Assembly (NCBI GenBank): GCA_036874045.1
Contig: CM072337.1
Coordinates: forward strand, 3,410,001 to 3,474,000
Reading direction: 5' to 3'
DNA: 64,000 nt
Source: Cymodocea nodosa
Taxonomy: Eukaryota; Streptophyta; Magnoliopsida; Alismatales; Cymodoceaceae
Part shown: piece by piece, positions 54,389 through 64,000 of the stretch
Layout of the letters: every line of letters begins with the position of its first letter
How positions within the stretch are numbered: the stretch's first letter is position 1
Notes under the pieces: generated by a model
Database searches by the model: none
What the model was told of the DNA's origin: nothing
Seen by the model: the letters and a program-made list of their open reading frames with translations, nothing else
Translations under genes and position numbers: made by a program

Positions 54389-55737
54389 TCATTCAGCTTC
54401 CCTCCCATAGGAGGTATCAATTTCATTAACAATTCTATTGATAGGGTTAGGTACTACTTGCATTGGCAATCCTCTAGTAGGTCTAACTTCCATTGATTCC
54501 TTCTATCTAGGAGATATATTTCTATTAATATTTTGATTTTGAATTCTAGCATTTCCAAATACAAGATCTAGACGATTGTTTAATTGTTGAATTATATTTT
54601 CTAATTTCTTTATTCTAGATCCTTGTTCAATTAACGCTTCATAACTTATATTTTTGTCATTTATATTTTCTCCTACTTGGAAAATTGTTGTTTCTCCAAG
54701 ATAAATTTGGGTGATCTCACCAATTAGGGTTATAAGAATTTTCAAAGTTATCTTTCTAGTTTCTACCATAAATAATATCTAAATCATTAACGTTTGCATT
54801 CTTTTCTGCTAGCTTCTGATTTAATGATAACTCTTTTATTTTCTTTGTTAATTCAATTAATTTAACTTCAAGAATAGTGTTTTAATCTATTTCATGCATT
54901 CCCCTTGGCAATATTCTTTTATCGGTAATAGCTTTAGTTGAGTTTTCCCACTATGTAGTTCTTTTTACAAAGTTTTCTAAATATGCCCATGCTTCTTCAC
55001 TACACAGTTTTAAAAATCCATTCTGACAAGTAGATTCTAATAAAGATTTCGTTGAAACATCTATGCCTTCATAAATTATACTTATTAATTATGCTTTACT
55101 CATTGCATGATGTGGACATTGAGTTAGTAAATCTTTAAATCTTTCAAAATATTTTCAAAATGATTCCCCTTGTTTTTGGCTACACATTAATATTTCCTTT
55201 TTCTTTTTAATTGTTTGATGTGTTGGATAATATTTTTTGAGAAAAACAGAGCAAAATTCAGTTCATTTAGAAATTGAATCAGGCGACAAAGTATATAACC
55301 ATCTCTTAGCTGTCTTTTAAAGAAAAAGGGATATATCTAAGTTTAATAGCATCTATACTCATATTCGGCATTTTCATCATATGACAAACTTCGTTAAATT
55401 CCCTAAGGAAATAATAGGCATCCTCTCTTTCTAATCCATGAAAATGTGGCAATTGGCTGATATAATTAGATTTTAATTCAAACCTATCTCCCTCAAAGTT
55501 TGGCAATTGAATACATGAAGGTTCATCAACTAATTCATGATACAGAATTTCCCCTAATGGTTTCTCTACTGGAGCAACCATATCTTCATTCACTTTTAAA
55601 GAAAGGTTACCTACACCCTTAAAGATTTCGTTAAAGTCCAATTCAGAAAATATTTCAGTACATCTCTATGTTGAATAATCCTTTGTAGGTGTTCTTACTA
55701 ATCATTTAGTGCTAAGAGAACGAATTCATGTGCTCAT
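54389..55737 (-). pseudogene. gag: E4 gag capsid ORF downstream of pol
   Basis: ATG at 55737 (MST, then a stop where E2 and E3 have Trp). A 111-codon open block (55641-55306) holds NLSLKVNEDMVAPVEKPLGE, CIQLPNFEGDRFELKSNY, LPHFHGLEREDAYYFLREF and LRYIPFSLKD. Later parts keep the CPHHAM and EEAWAYLENF blocks and LVFGNARIQNQNINRN, with stops and frameshifts. Same position between the PF20167-like ORF and the F-box as in E2 and E3. Confidence 0.85.
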
Positions 55738-56270
55738 AAACTCTTAACATAAAGTAAAATAGCAGAAGATTAATTACATACCAGTCTGAAGCTTTATATC
55801 CTCGTTTGAAGCTTTAATACCAAATTTCTAAAACTTACTCCTCGTATTAACTTCTATTTTTTTTTTCTCCTGTAATTTATCAACTTAAATAAAGCTAAAT
55901 ACATGTCATTACTACAGTGTTCTAATTAAAACTCATTTAAATTTGATCATGATATGTATATTTAACTTGTAGTTCATTTCATGTTATGTAGAATTTACAT
56001 TTTACTTTGCACCATGCAGATATATTCAATCATTAACCAATTATCGTGCATTTAACCATGTCACTCAGCAAATTTCAAACTCTTCTAAATAGTCTTGCAT
56101 CTTGTTCAAACAATTATATAATATTCAAGATAGTTCATCCATTACATCATTCTCAAACACAAATGAAAATACATCTGAAAAACATATATTCATTTATAAG
56201 AATGTTTTACATTTCAATCAATCAGATATTTTTCATACAAATATTAGTACAAGTAGACGAACAATACAAT
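55738..56270 (-). other. E4 spacer before gag, palindrome block deleted
   Basis: Keeps the gag leader (ACTGGTATGTAATTAATC) and the noncoding tail, but the roughly 480 bp with GTTGAGTTA palindromes and TATA found in E2 and E3 are missing. GAAGCTTTA occurs twice at the join (about 55787 and 55807). Confidence 0.55.
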
Positions 56271-58545
56271 TTAATCTTTCTTCATAAGTTCATCTACTTC
56301 CTTTTGGAGTTTTTCTAATTGGTGCTCTAAGTGGGTTATCCTTTCTACAGCTCCTGCAATTCCTCTAGAAGGTTTAGCAATCTCAGCAGCAGCATAATTG
56401 TAGTTTCTATATTCCTTCACTAAAATGGCTCTTGATTTTATCCTTTTAAATGTCCATTTCATGAAGTCAATACAGTCCACCATCAATAGTAGAATCAAAT
56501 CTCCATAAAATAGCTTCTTCTTTACTACTCTCAGCTTGGAGATAAAAATTGCAGACCAATTAATCTGAATTCTGTTCACAACTACATATGTGGCCCACTT
56601 GACAAATTAACTTAGTTCTATATCATGGTCTTGTCGTTGGTAAACATTCTTAATCAAAATGTTAGCTATCATGTATGCTTTACCATTTAAGTGCTTCAGT
56701 TTATTTAATAATGGCGTACCAAGATTGATAGCTAAACAATCCTTTATTATCTGTTTTGTCCACTCGACTGTAGTTGTGCTTTCTAGAATTTCTAGTCCTT
56801 CATTCTTCAATCCTAAAATGTTGTGGAGAAGCTTTGGTGTTATCTGTACATCAACTTGCTCCACATTGGAAATTAATCCACTTTCTCCTTCTCTTATATT
56901 TGTATAGAAGTAGATACTAGATTCTCATATACTACATGCCCTCTCTCTTTAGAAATAAACAGAAGTAGACCTTGGAACTCACATAAATCCTTAATTTCTT
57001 GCATCCCGTCCTAATTTACTGATCTACTGTATATGATATCATAACCCCTAATCACTTGATATTTATTATAAGCTTCCTGACTCCAAAAGTGTACTTCATT
57101 TAAGACTATTGCTTCAGTCGGGTCAGGAATGTGAATTTGTTGCTCTAGAGGAGTTTGTTCTTGAATTTCCTCTTCCATGTGCTAAACTTGAATTGACTGA
57201 AAATACTTTGGAGATTCCTGCATTTTTTCTTCTACTTTTGTTTGTGGTGGTGAGCCAGTAGAACTCTCCACTCTGTCTTGAATTCTTTCCAAAATTTGCT
57301 GAAGAGTTTCTTGCTTTTCAATGGAATCTATCGAGTCATTTCTTTCCATATGTACTTGTTTAGCTTCTTGTTCAATTTCTTCTTTTTCTTCTCCCTCCTA
57401 ACTACCAATATGCATTGTCACTGTTCTTTCTGATTCTATGGCAAATTGGAATGGAGTTACGGGCAAATCAGCTTCTCCCTCCCTGACAACAGTGCTAGAA
57501 AACTTGTTCTGATTGTTAACTTCTGTTTGTTCTTTTTGTACAGGCTACAAATTAATTTTAGCCTCTTTTTCTTCTTCTCTTTGCTCTTACTGCTGCTACT
57601 CCTGCTCCTCCTTAGAATCAGAGAGTAGGTTTACAAAAATTGGCTCTACAGGCCCTACTGAAATTTGCATTTCAGATTTAATCTTTTCTTGATGTTCAGA
57701 CACTATCTCTTTTCCTTTCCTTCTTCTGATTAATTGTGTTTGGTCTTCCTCTTCTTCTTCTAAGATTAAATCTACTAAAATAGGCTCTACAGGCCTTTGA
57801 GCCATAAGTACTAGCTTTTCTTGTTCAACTTTTTCTATAATTGCTGGTCTCAAAGGACCAACTTCAGCTCCTCTTGCAGTAGGCATGGTAGTAGCTTCTT
57901 GATGTTGTTCCACTTTAATTTTGTATTGGGCCTTCAACTTTTCTGCAGCCCTCTTTTTGCACCATGCATCAAACACTAGATGTGCTATAGCTACTACCAA
58001 CTCTTCTGGTTCTCCTTGGTCTTTTTCAATTTGAATTGGTTCTTGAAATTCTCTTAATTCTTCCTTAGTAGAAGGCCCCAAAATTGCTGCTCTTTCTAAC
58101 GACCTTGGTGGTGGAACTAAAGGTCTAGGCTATTGTTCCTCAAGGATAGGTCTTTCAGCAATCAGTTCCTCTTATTCTTTATTTTCTTTCCTTTGTTGCT
58201 CCCAGATTGCCTGCTGAGCTCGTCTACCTATGCATCTTTTGAACCAGAGCCGAGACTTACGTTGGATCAATTCTAGGGCAACTTCGTTATTTGGCCTAAT
58301 TCGTCTTCTCTATTTACAACAACTTCCGTAGCCACTTTGATTCTTGTTTCCATAATTTGAGGTATTTGTATACCTAAATCTACTAACACTTTCCACTAGT
58401 AGAAAAGGTCAGATTCTACCTTTTGTAGCACTTTTTCCCTCTTCGTATTTTTGATCTTCTACCTTGTGTGTCATTCTACCAAATTTTTAAGAAATTCTAA
58501 CATGTCAACAACGTCCTCCCAGAATTCTGGTGTCATCTTCTTCAT
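56271..58545 (-). pseudogene. E4 PF20167-like ORF with LTR/PBS filler
   Basis: ATG at 58545 (MKKMTPEFWEDVVDM), stop at 56273-56271. Open blocks are 58081-57596 (GPSTKEELREFQEPI, VAIAHLVFDAWCKKRAAEKL), 56864-56607 (VDVQITPKLLHNILGLKNEG) and 56579-56271 (NRIQINWSAIFISKL, LFYGDLILLLMVDCIDFMKW, then a coiled coil VERITHLEHQLEKLQKEVDE). About 45 bp near 57480-57525 is foreign to the other copies and resembles an LTR end plus PBS. Confidence 0.75.
57478..57530 (-). repeat. LTR-end/PBS-like filler inside the E4 ORF
   Basis: On the minus strand, GTTAACAATCAGAACAAG, TTTTCTAGCACTGTTGTCAG and GGA resemble the E2 LTR end plus PBS (TTTTCTAGCACCGTTGCTGG, 19361-19380). E1, E2 and E3 lack it at this place. 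Confidence 0.5.
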
Positions 58546-59264
58546 CGTAGAGTTACGAAACGGAACGAAATCGCTTTGATCTCTACTATTCTAAGTTCTA
58601 AATGATTCTGCGGATAATGCCCCCCAAACCCTAAGTTTAGTATAAATAAGTCCTAAGTTTAGGCAGGTAATCAAGTCATTTCCCACACAAACTCTCGCTC
58701 TCTCACTTACCTCTCCATGGAATTACAATTAACTCTATGGACTAAGTCTGTGGACTTAACTACAGTACTCCGTTGAGTTATAGTTAACTCAACAGGATAA
58801 GTTCGTTAACTTATCCTAGACTCAATGGAGTAAGTTCATTGAGTTAAATGTAACTCAACGGACTTTCTATAAAATTATATCTAATAAAAATACTTAAAAT
58901 AATAATTTTTACTTCAGTCAAGACCAAAGGCTTTTCGAACTAACCGACTCTTAATTTTCCAACATTTGAAAATTTCAGTCAAACCGTTATATTCCTCGGT
59001 TTAACTGAAATTAAATATTTTCTTTTTTTTTCTCTAGTTGAACTGATATTATGCTTCGGAAAAACCGAAATTTTTACTTAATATAATATATAGATTTTTT
59101 TTATGTTTTTATGTTTCGGTTAGACCGATGGATCTTGTTAGTTGAATCGTAACGACTTTTTTTCTTTTAAAATATGTTCCAATAAAATCGATAATTCCTT
59201 TCGATTGAACCGTGACTATGTTTAAATAATAAATTTTTTTTTTATATACTTAAAAAATTTCTTA
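58546..59264 (-). promoter_or_regulatory. E4 spacer: CGGTT repeats, palindromes and TATA-like box
   Basis: Degenerate CGGTT/AACCG units at 58900-59225, GTTGAGTTA/TAACTCAAC inverted repeats at 58755-58865, and ACTTATTTATACTAA at about 58640-58654 as a TATA candidate about 100 bases before the ATG. Collinear with E1, E2 and E3. Confidence 0.5.
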
Positions 59265-60735
59265 CTAAGTAAAGCTCAAGTAGTCCTCTACTCTTACTTC
59301 TTCTATAATTCCAAAAGAACTTTTTGGTATTTTCAAAATAGGTCTAAGTCTTTGTCCATTTACTTTAAATATATTCTGATTTTTAGGATTTTCAATTTCA
59401 ATAACTCCATAGGGATAAATATTTCAAACTATGTAAGGTCTTGCCCATCTAGATCTTAATTTTCCTGGATGGTTATGGAGTCTAGTCATGTAAAGATATA
59501 CTTCTTGTCCTATTTCAAAGGTTTTTGGAATAATTTTCTTGTCATGCCAGAACTTCATTTTCTATTTTTCTCTTATAGTTTTCGAATAGGCTTCATTCTT
59601 AAATTCTTCTAATTCAATCAATTGTATTTTTCTATTCTCAGCAACTTGATTTAAATTAGTGTTCAGAGTTTTTAATGCCCAATAAGCTTTATGTTCTATT
59701 TCAACAGGTAAATGACAACTTTTTCCATATACTAGCCTAAAAGGTGACATACCTAAGCTCGTTTTATAAGCAGTTCTATAAGCCCAAAGTGCATCTATCA
59801 ATCTATTAGCCCAATCTGTTCTAATAGGATTTACTACTTTTTCCAAGATTAATTTAATTTGTTTATTTGCACTTTCTACTTGTCCACTTCTTTGCGGATG
59901 ATATGATGTTGCAATTTTGTGGTTTACTCCATATTTCTTCATTAAGACTTCAAAACTTCTATTACAGAAATGAGTTCCTCTATCACTAATAATAGCTTTA
60001 GGTATTCCAAATCTAGCAATTATATTAGTTCTTATAAATTGTATTACCACTTTGTTGTCATAAGTTTTTGTAGGAATAGCTTCTATCCATTTGGATACAT
60101 AATCCACCCCCAATAATATATAATTACATTGATTAGACATAGGAAATGGACCCATAAAATCTATTCCCCACACATCAAATATTTCAACCTCAACAATAGT
60201 ATTAAGAGGCATCATATTCCTCTTTGATATTCTTCCTATTTGTTGACATCTTAAACAAATTAAGCAATATTTCTGAGCATCTTTGAATAGTGTTGACCAA
60301 TAATATCCACATTGTAGAATTTTGGCAACAATTTTCCCTAAACCAAAATGCCCTCCACATGCTTGGTCATGGTAGAAAGACAATATGCTCTGATATTCAG
60401 TTTCTAGAACATATCCTTAAAACCAGATCAGGACATTTCTTAAATAAGTATGGGTCTTCCTAATAGTAATATTTTACTCTTGAAAAGAACAATTTCTTAT
60501 CCTGTCTATTCCAATCCTTAGGTGTTAACCCAATAACTAAGTAATTAACTATCTCTACATACTAAGGCATTATGTTGATGGTCATTAATTGTTCATCAAG
60601 AAAATTATCCTTAATTTCAAAATTTGATTTTTCTATTTGTAATCTAGATAAATGATCTACTACTATATTCTCGCAACTTTTTTTATCTTTAATTTCTAGA
60701 TCAAATTCTTGTAATAATAATATCCATCGGATCAA
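59265..60735 (-). pseudogene. pol: E4 RNase H end and integrase
   Basis: The Trp codon that is TAG in E1 and E3 is TGG here (60732-60734 region). A 273-codon open block (60383-59562) has the H2C2 finger ([21 protein letters not shown]), and D (GIDFMGPF), D (SDRGTHF) and E (GQVESANKQ). The start of the H2C2 region has a small frameshift near 60410. The C-terminal module reads KLRSRWA-type to the stop at 59267-59265 with several stops. Confidence 0.87.
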
Positions 60736-61987
60736 TCTAGGTTTAGTCTCTTTCTTTACTATTAGGTGTTTTAAAGCTGAATGATCCGTGCATACTATCA
60801 CTTTAGCTCCAATTAGATATGACCTAAACTTTCTAAGGCAAACATAACAGCTAACATCTCTTTTTCAGTAGTTGTATAATTAACTTGAGCATCATTTAAG
60901 GTTTTTCTTAAATTCTTCTAATTAACAGCTCTAGGAGATTTTTCTATCTTCTGTCCCAACACTGCTCCTACAGCAAAATCAAATGCATTGCACATTAATT
61001 CAAATGGATGGCTCTAATCAGGTGCTTGTATTATAGGAGTTGAAATTAAGCTCATTTTAAGCTTGAAAAATGTTTCTTTGAAATTTTTATCAAAGTTGAA
61101 TGGGACATCTTTTAATAGATTAGTTAAAGGTTTAACTATTTTGCTAAAATCTTTAAAAAATCTTCTATAAAATCTAGCATGTCCTAGAAATGATCTAATA
61201 TCTTTTACTGATTTTGGTTCTAGTAGATTAGAAATTACTTCTATTTTAGCTTTATCTACTTCCAACCCTTTCTTTGAAACAACATGTCCCAAGACTATTC
61301 CTTGTTTAACCATGAAGTGACACTTTTCCCAATTTAGAACTAGACTTTTTTCCACACAGCATTTTAATACTTGGTATAAATTGTTTAAACACACTTCATA
61401 TGAAGTTCCATAAATAGTAAAATCATTCATAAATATTTCTAAAAAATCTTCAGTCATTCTAGTGAATATGCCTGCATACACTTTTGAAAGGTAGATGGTG
61501 CATTGCATATTCTAAATGGCATTCTCTTAAAAGCATAAGTTCCATTAGGACAGGTGAAAGCTATTTTCTCTTGATCCTCTAATGCTATTGGAACTTAGTT
61601 ATATCCTAAATACCCATCTAGGAAACAAACAAAAATATTCTTGCCTTGCTAATCTCTCTAGCATTTGATCTATAAAAGGTAAGGGAAAATGATCTTTCCT
61701 AATCACAGCATTCAGCTTTCTATAATCTTTACACACTCTCCAACCTAATTAAATTCTAGTAGGAATCAAGTCTTGACTTTCATTCCTAATAATTGTTAAT
61801 CCTGATTTCTTGGGAACTACATAGATTGGACTAACCCATGGGCTATTAGAAATCAGATAAATTATGTCATTATCTAACCATTTCACTATTTCCTTCCTAA
61901 CCACTTCTTTAAGGTTTGGATTTAATCTCCTCTCAGGAATTCTAACTGGTTTAGCATTCTCTTCTAAATATATGTGGTGATAGCATA
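60736..61987 (-). pseudogene. pol: E4 reverse transcriptase and RNase H, 5' truncated
   Basis: Begins abruptly at 61987 in CYHHIYLEENAKPVRIPERR, so leader, protease and the first RT residues are lost to the junction with a copia B LTR. RT keeps VSPIYVVPKKSGLT, FKRMPFRICNAP-type text and FMNDF (catalytic FMDDF with the first Asp changed to Asn, near 61430). Frameshifts lie near 61480 and 61620. RNase H is damaged near 60910 by a small rearrangement. Confidence 0.85.
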
Positions 61988-63146
61988 TAACTATTCGAAA
62001 ATACAAGACCTTCGGAGGGTTTTAAAGATAGTTGGCTGAATGATCGGAGAGTTAAGGAGCTAACTATCCGGAAGCTCAAGGAAAATTAGAAAGTTAGGAA
62101 GGTTAACTATTCGAAACTTAAGTCATTGAATTTCCCATGTGTAGAAATCCAGAACAGAAACTTAAAAGGATTTTTCAGAGAGTGAGAATGTTAACTATCT
62201 GAAAAACAAGAGGTTTCAGAAGGATACAAACTTAACTATCAAAAACTTAAGTACTCTATTTTACACGTGTAGAAATAAGAAGAAAGCAACCAGAAGCTTA
62301 AAAGAGGATTCAGAAGGTTACTGTAGCTAACTATCCGAAAGTTGAAGAATTTCGGTAAGTTAACATCCATAACCATCTGAACTTAAAGATTCTTTACGTG
62401 TGTAACTTAAAATCCCACGTGACACAATCAAAAGGACTTAAGTGGATTTTCGGTGAGTTACGGTTGTTCTTCGAAGAGTTCACAGCTAACCATCCAAAAG
62501 TCAAAGGGAATCGGAAGGTTACATATTGGATAATATACAGAATGGTAACTTACTATTTTTGAGACTGAATACATAGCAAGTACAGTAGAATACATCTGTT
62601 GGAAGTGAATATGATCGTTATACCTCTTTGTATAAATATGAGAAGTATATGGAAGATTAATACAACGATTATCATATACTGTGAGCTACTCAAAAATTCC
62701 AAATAAACTCTCAAGTCTGCAATATTTAGGATTACTCTAAAAGTTCACTATAGCACAAAAGCTCCCTACACTCAAATTTTGTTTCAAATATCAAAGCTGT
62801 TGGTTCGTGAGTTTCAACCTGAAAACTCACTGTTGGTTAAGAGCTTGAACTTGAAAGCTCGAAGAAAGGTTGGTTGCTGAGCTTCAACCTGAAAGCTCAA
62901 AGTGTTGGTTCTTGCTTCAACTTGAAAGCAAGTGTTGTAAGTATTTATATACTTAGTGGAGCCCAAGTGAATCTTTGGGGTGGACTAGCCGAGTTGGTGA
63001 ACCACCTAAAAATTGTCTTGTGTTCTTGTCTATTTACTGTTTTGCATCCATTTAAATTTATTCAACTCATAGATAATTTGAATCAATCGATTAAGTTAAA
63101 ATTTACACTCACACCATTCACCCTTGCTCTAGTGAGCCTATCGATC
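61988..63146 (+). mobile_element. Copia B LTR fragment
   Basis: Longer copy of the family at 13283-14133. It has TTGTATAAATATG (near 62627) as TATA, repeated clauses around AACTTGAAAGCTC, U5 text (TTTGGGGTGGACTAGCC, GGTGAACCACC) and the end TTCACCCTTGCTCTAGTGAG. U3 contains 26 bases (62435-62460) identical to the E1 gypsy LTR (11325-11350, reverse). Confidence 0.7.
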
Positions 63147-64000
63147 TATTGAGTATTTTGTTTTGATGATGTGTGCTGAATGAAAGTAATCATATTTACT
63201 CAATTACTATTGCTTGTGAAAAGAAATTAAAAACATCAATTAATATAGAAAAAGTTTACTAATATAAATACTTGTCTGTATTGGATCTAAAATTATACTA
63301 AGTAAATAACTAGTCATTTCATTGCATTAATTTCTCATTTAACTAAACATTAAGTTAACGTGTGTTTTTATTGAAAAGCATGATATGTTTTAAAGTTATA
63401 TCTTCTGTATCATGAACAATGCACATTTAGACAACTCGTTAAGTTAGAGTGCTATTTGTATAGAGATCATGTGAGAACTCGTTAAGTTAGAGGCTTAAAG
63501 GTTAAAATAGGTCACGTGAGAACTCGTTAAGTTAGTGAGTAAAAGAAGAGACGAACTCGTTAAGTTAGTGTTGTACATGTGGTGAATTAAAAGTTATGAA
63601 TGTTATATTGTATCACGTGAGGTGCACATGTTTAACTCGTTAAGTTAACATAACTAAATGCGTTGAATTGCTATATTGAACACTAAGGTAACGCGTTAGG
63701 TTAGCGTTATAAACTTAAGTTGTTATTTTTGCATGTGGTAAAATTCCTATTATAAAAACATTTGTTTATTACTGGTTTGTTGAGTTATCTATAACACAAT
63801 GGAGATGGTTGGTTGAGTTATTGTAACACCACAGAGATGGTTCATTGAGTTAGCGTAACACCACGAACTTAGTTCGTTGAGTTAGTAATAGTACTTGTCA
63901 CGTGAGTTGGCACATGAGGAACTCGTTAAGTTAGAAATGTTAAGTTATATATCTACTTGTGTTACTCATTTAGTTAACATTAAAGTAACGACTTCTTATT
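63147..64000 (+). mobile_element. Copia A LTR, runs off the window
   Basis: Matches 19690 onward, starting TATTGAGTATTTTG (the terminal TG is mutated to TA). ACTCGTTAAGTTAG occurs five or more times with CACGTG, then GTTGAGTTA units. The intact ATCATGAACA site (63410) shows the sequence into which the E1 unit inserted elsewhere. Confidence 0.85.

Overview
This 64 kb window is flowering-plant nuclear DNA made almost entirely of nested, decayed LTR retrotransposons. I see no host gene, tRNA, rRNA or bacterial feature. The evidence for a plant is: Ty3/gypsy pol of the Athila type (PBS matching tRNA-Asp, protease DLGA, RT FMDDF, H2C2-DDE integrase with GPY module), SIRE-type Ty1/copia elements (PPT, initiator-Met PBS, CACCCCCC LTR ends), a PF20167-like plant-transposon domain, and an F-box/FBA protein. 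The species cannot be told from this sequence.

The backbone is four copies (E1-E4) of one unusual Ty3/gypsy family. Its order, pieced together from the copies, is: LTR (2.0-2.3 kb) - PBS - zinc-knuckle leader - protease - RT - RNase H - integrase - spacer with CGGTT/AACCG palindromes - promoter-like spacer - PF20167-like ORF - promoter-like spacer - gag capsid ORF - short spacer - F-box/FBA ORF - about 1.8 kb 3' noncoding - PPT - LTR. Two things stand out. The capsid gag lies downstream of pol rather than upstream. A plant F-box gene with an F-box-associated domain rides between gag and the 3' end in all three copies that keep this part. Every ORF and the LTR promoter is preceded by hairpin-forming repeats built on GTTGAGTTA / TAACTCAAC.

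Layout. 1-1662: plus-strand gypsy LTR, inverted relative to E1. 1663-11870: E1 on the minus strand, pol in one frame broken only by stop codons, tail missing. 11871-14767: a copia A LTR fragment, a copia B LTR fragment and an unidentified element tail. 14768-17379: copia A LTR, copia gag fragment, inverted LTR fragment. 17380-33700: E2 on the plus strand, cut by two solo copia A LTRs with 5 bp duplications (19690-21366 and 23863-25450). 33701-44533: E3 on the minus strand, fused tail-to-tail to E2. 44534-46740: pieces of copia C and D. 46749-61987: E4 on the minus strand, with the only intact 3' end; its F-box is split by a one-LTR copia A insertion (51096-53552). 61988-64000: copia B LTR, then a copia A LTR running off the window.

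No copy is intact. E2 lacks protease, E3 lacks protease and RT, E4 lacks leader and protease, and E1 lacks gag and F-box. Any mobility of the F-box cargo therefore probably relied on proteins supplied in trans. Gypsy LTRs and unrelated copia LTRs share U3 sequence modules, including one exact 26-base match, which suggests exchange of regulatory cassettes between superfamilies. All alignments and identity estimates were made by eye.
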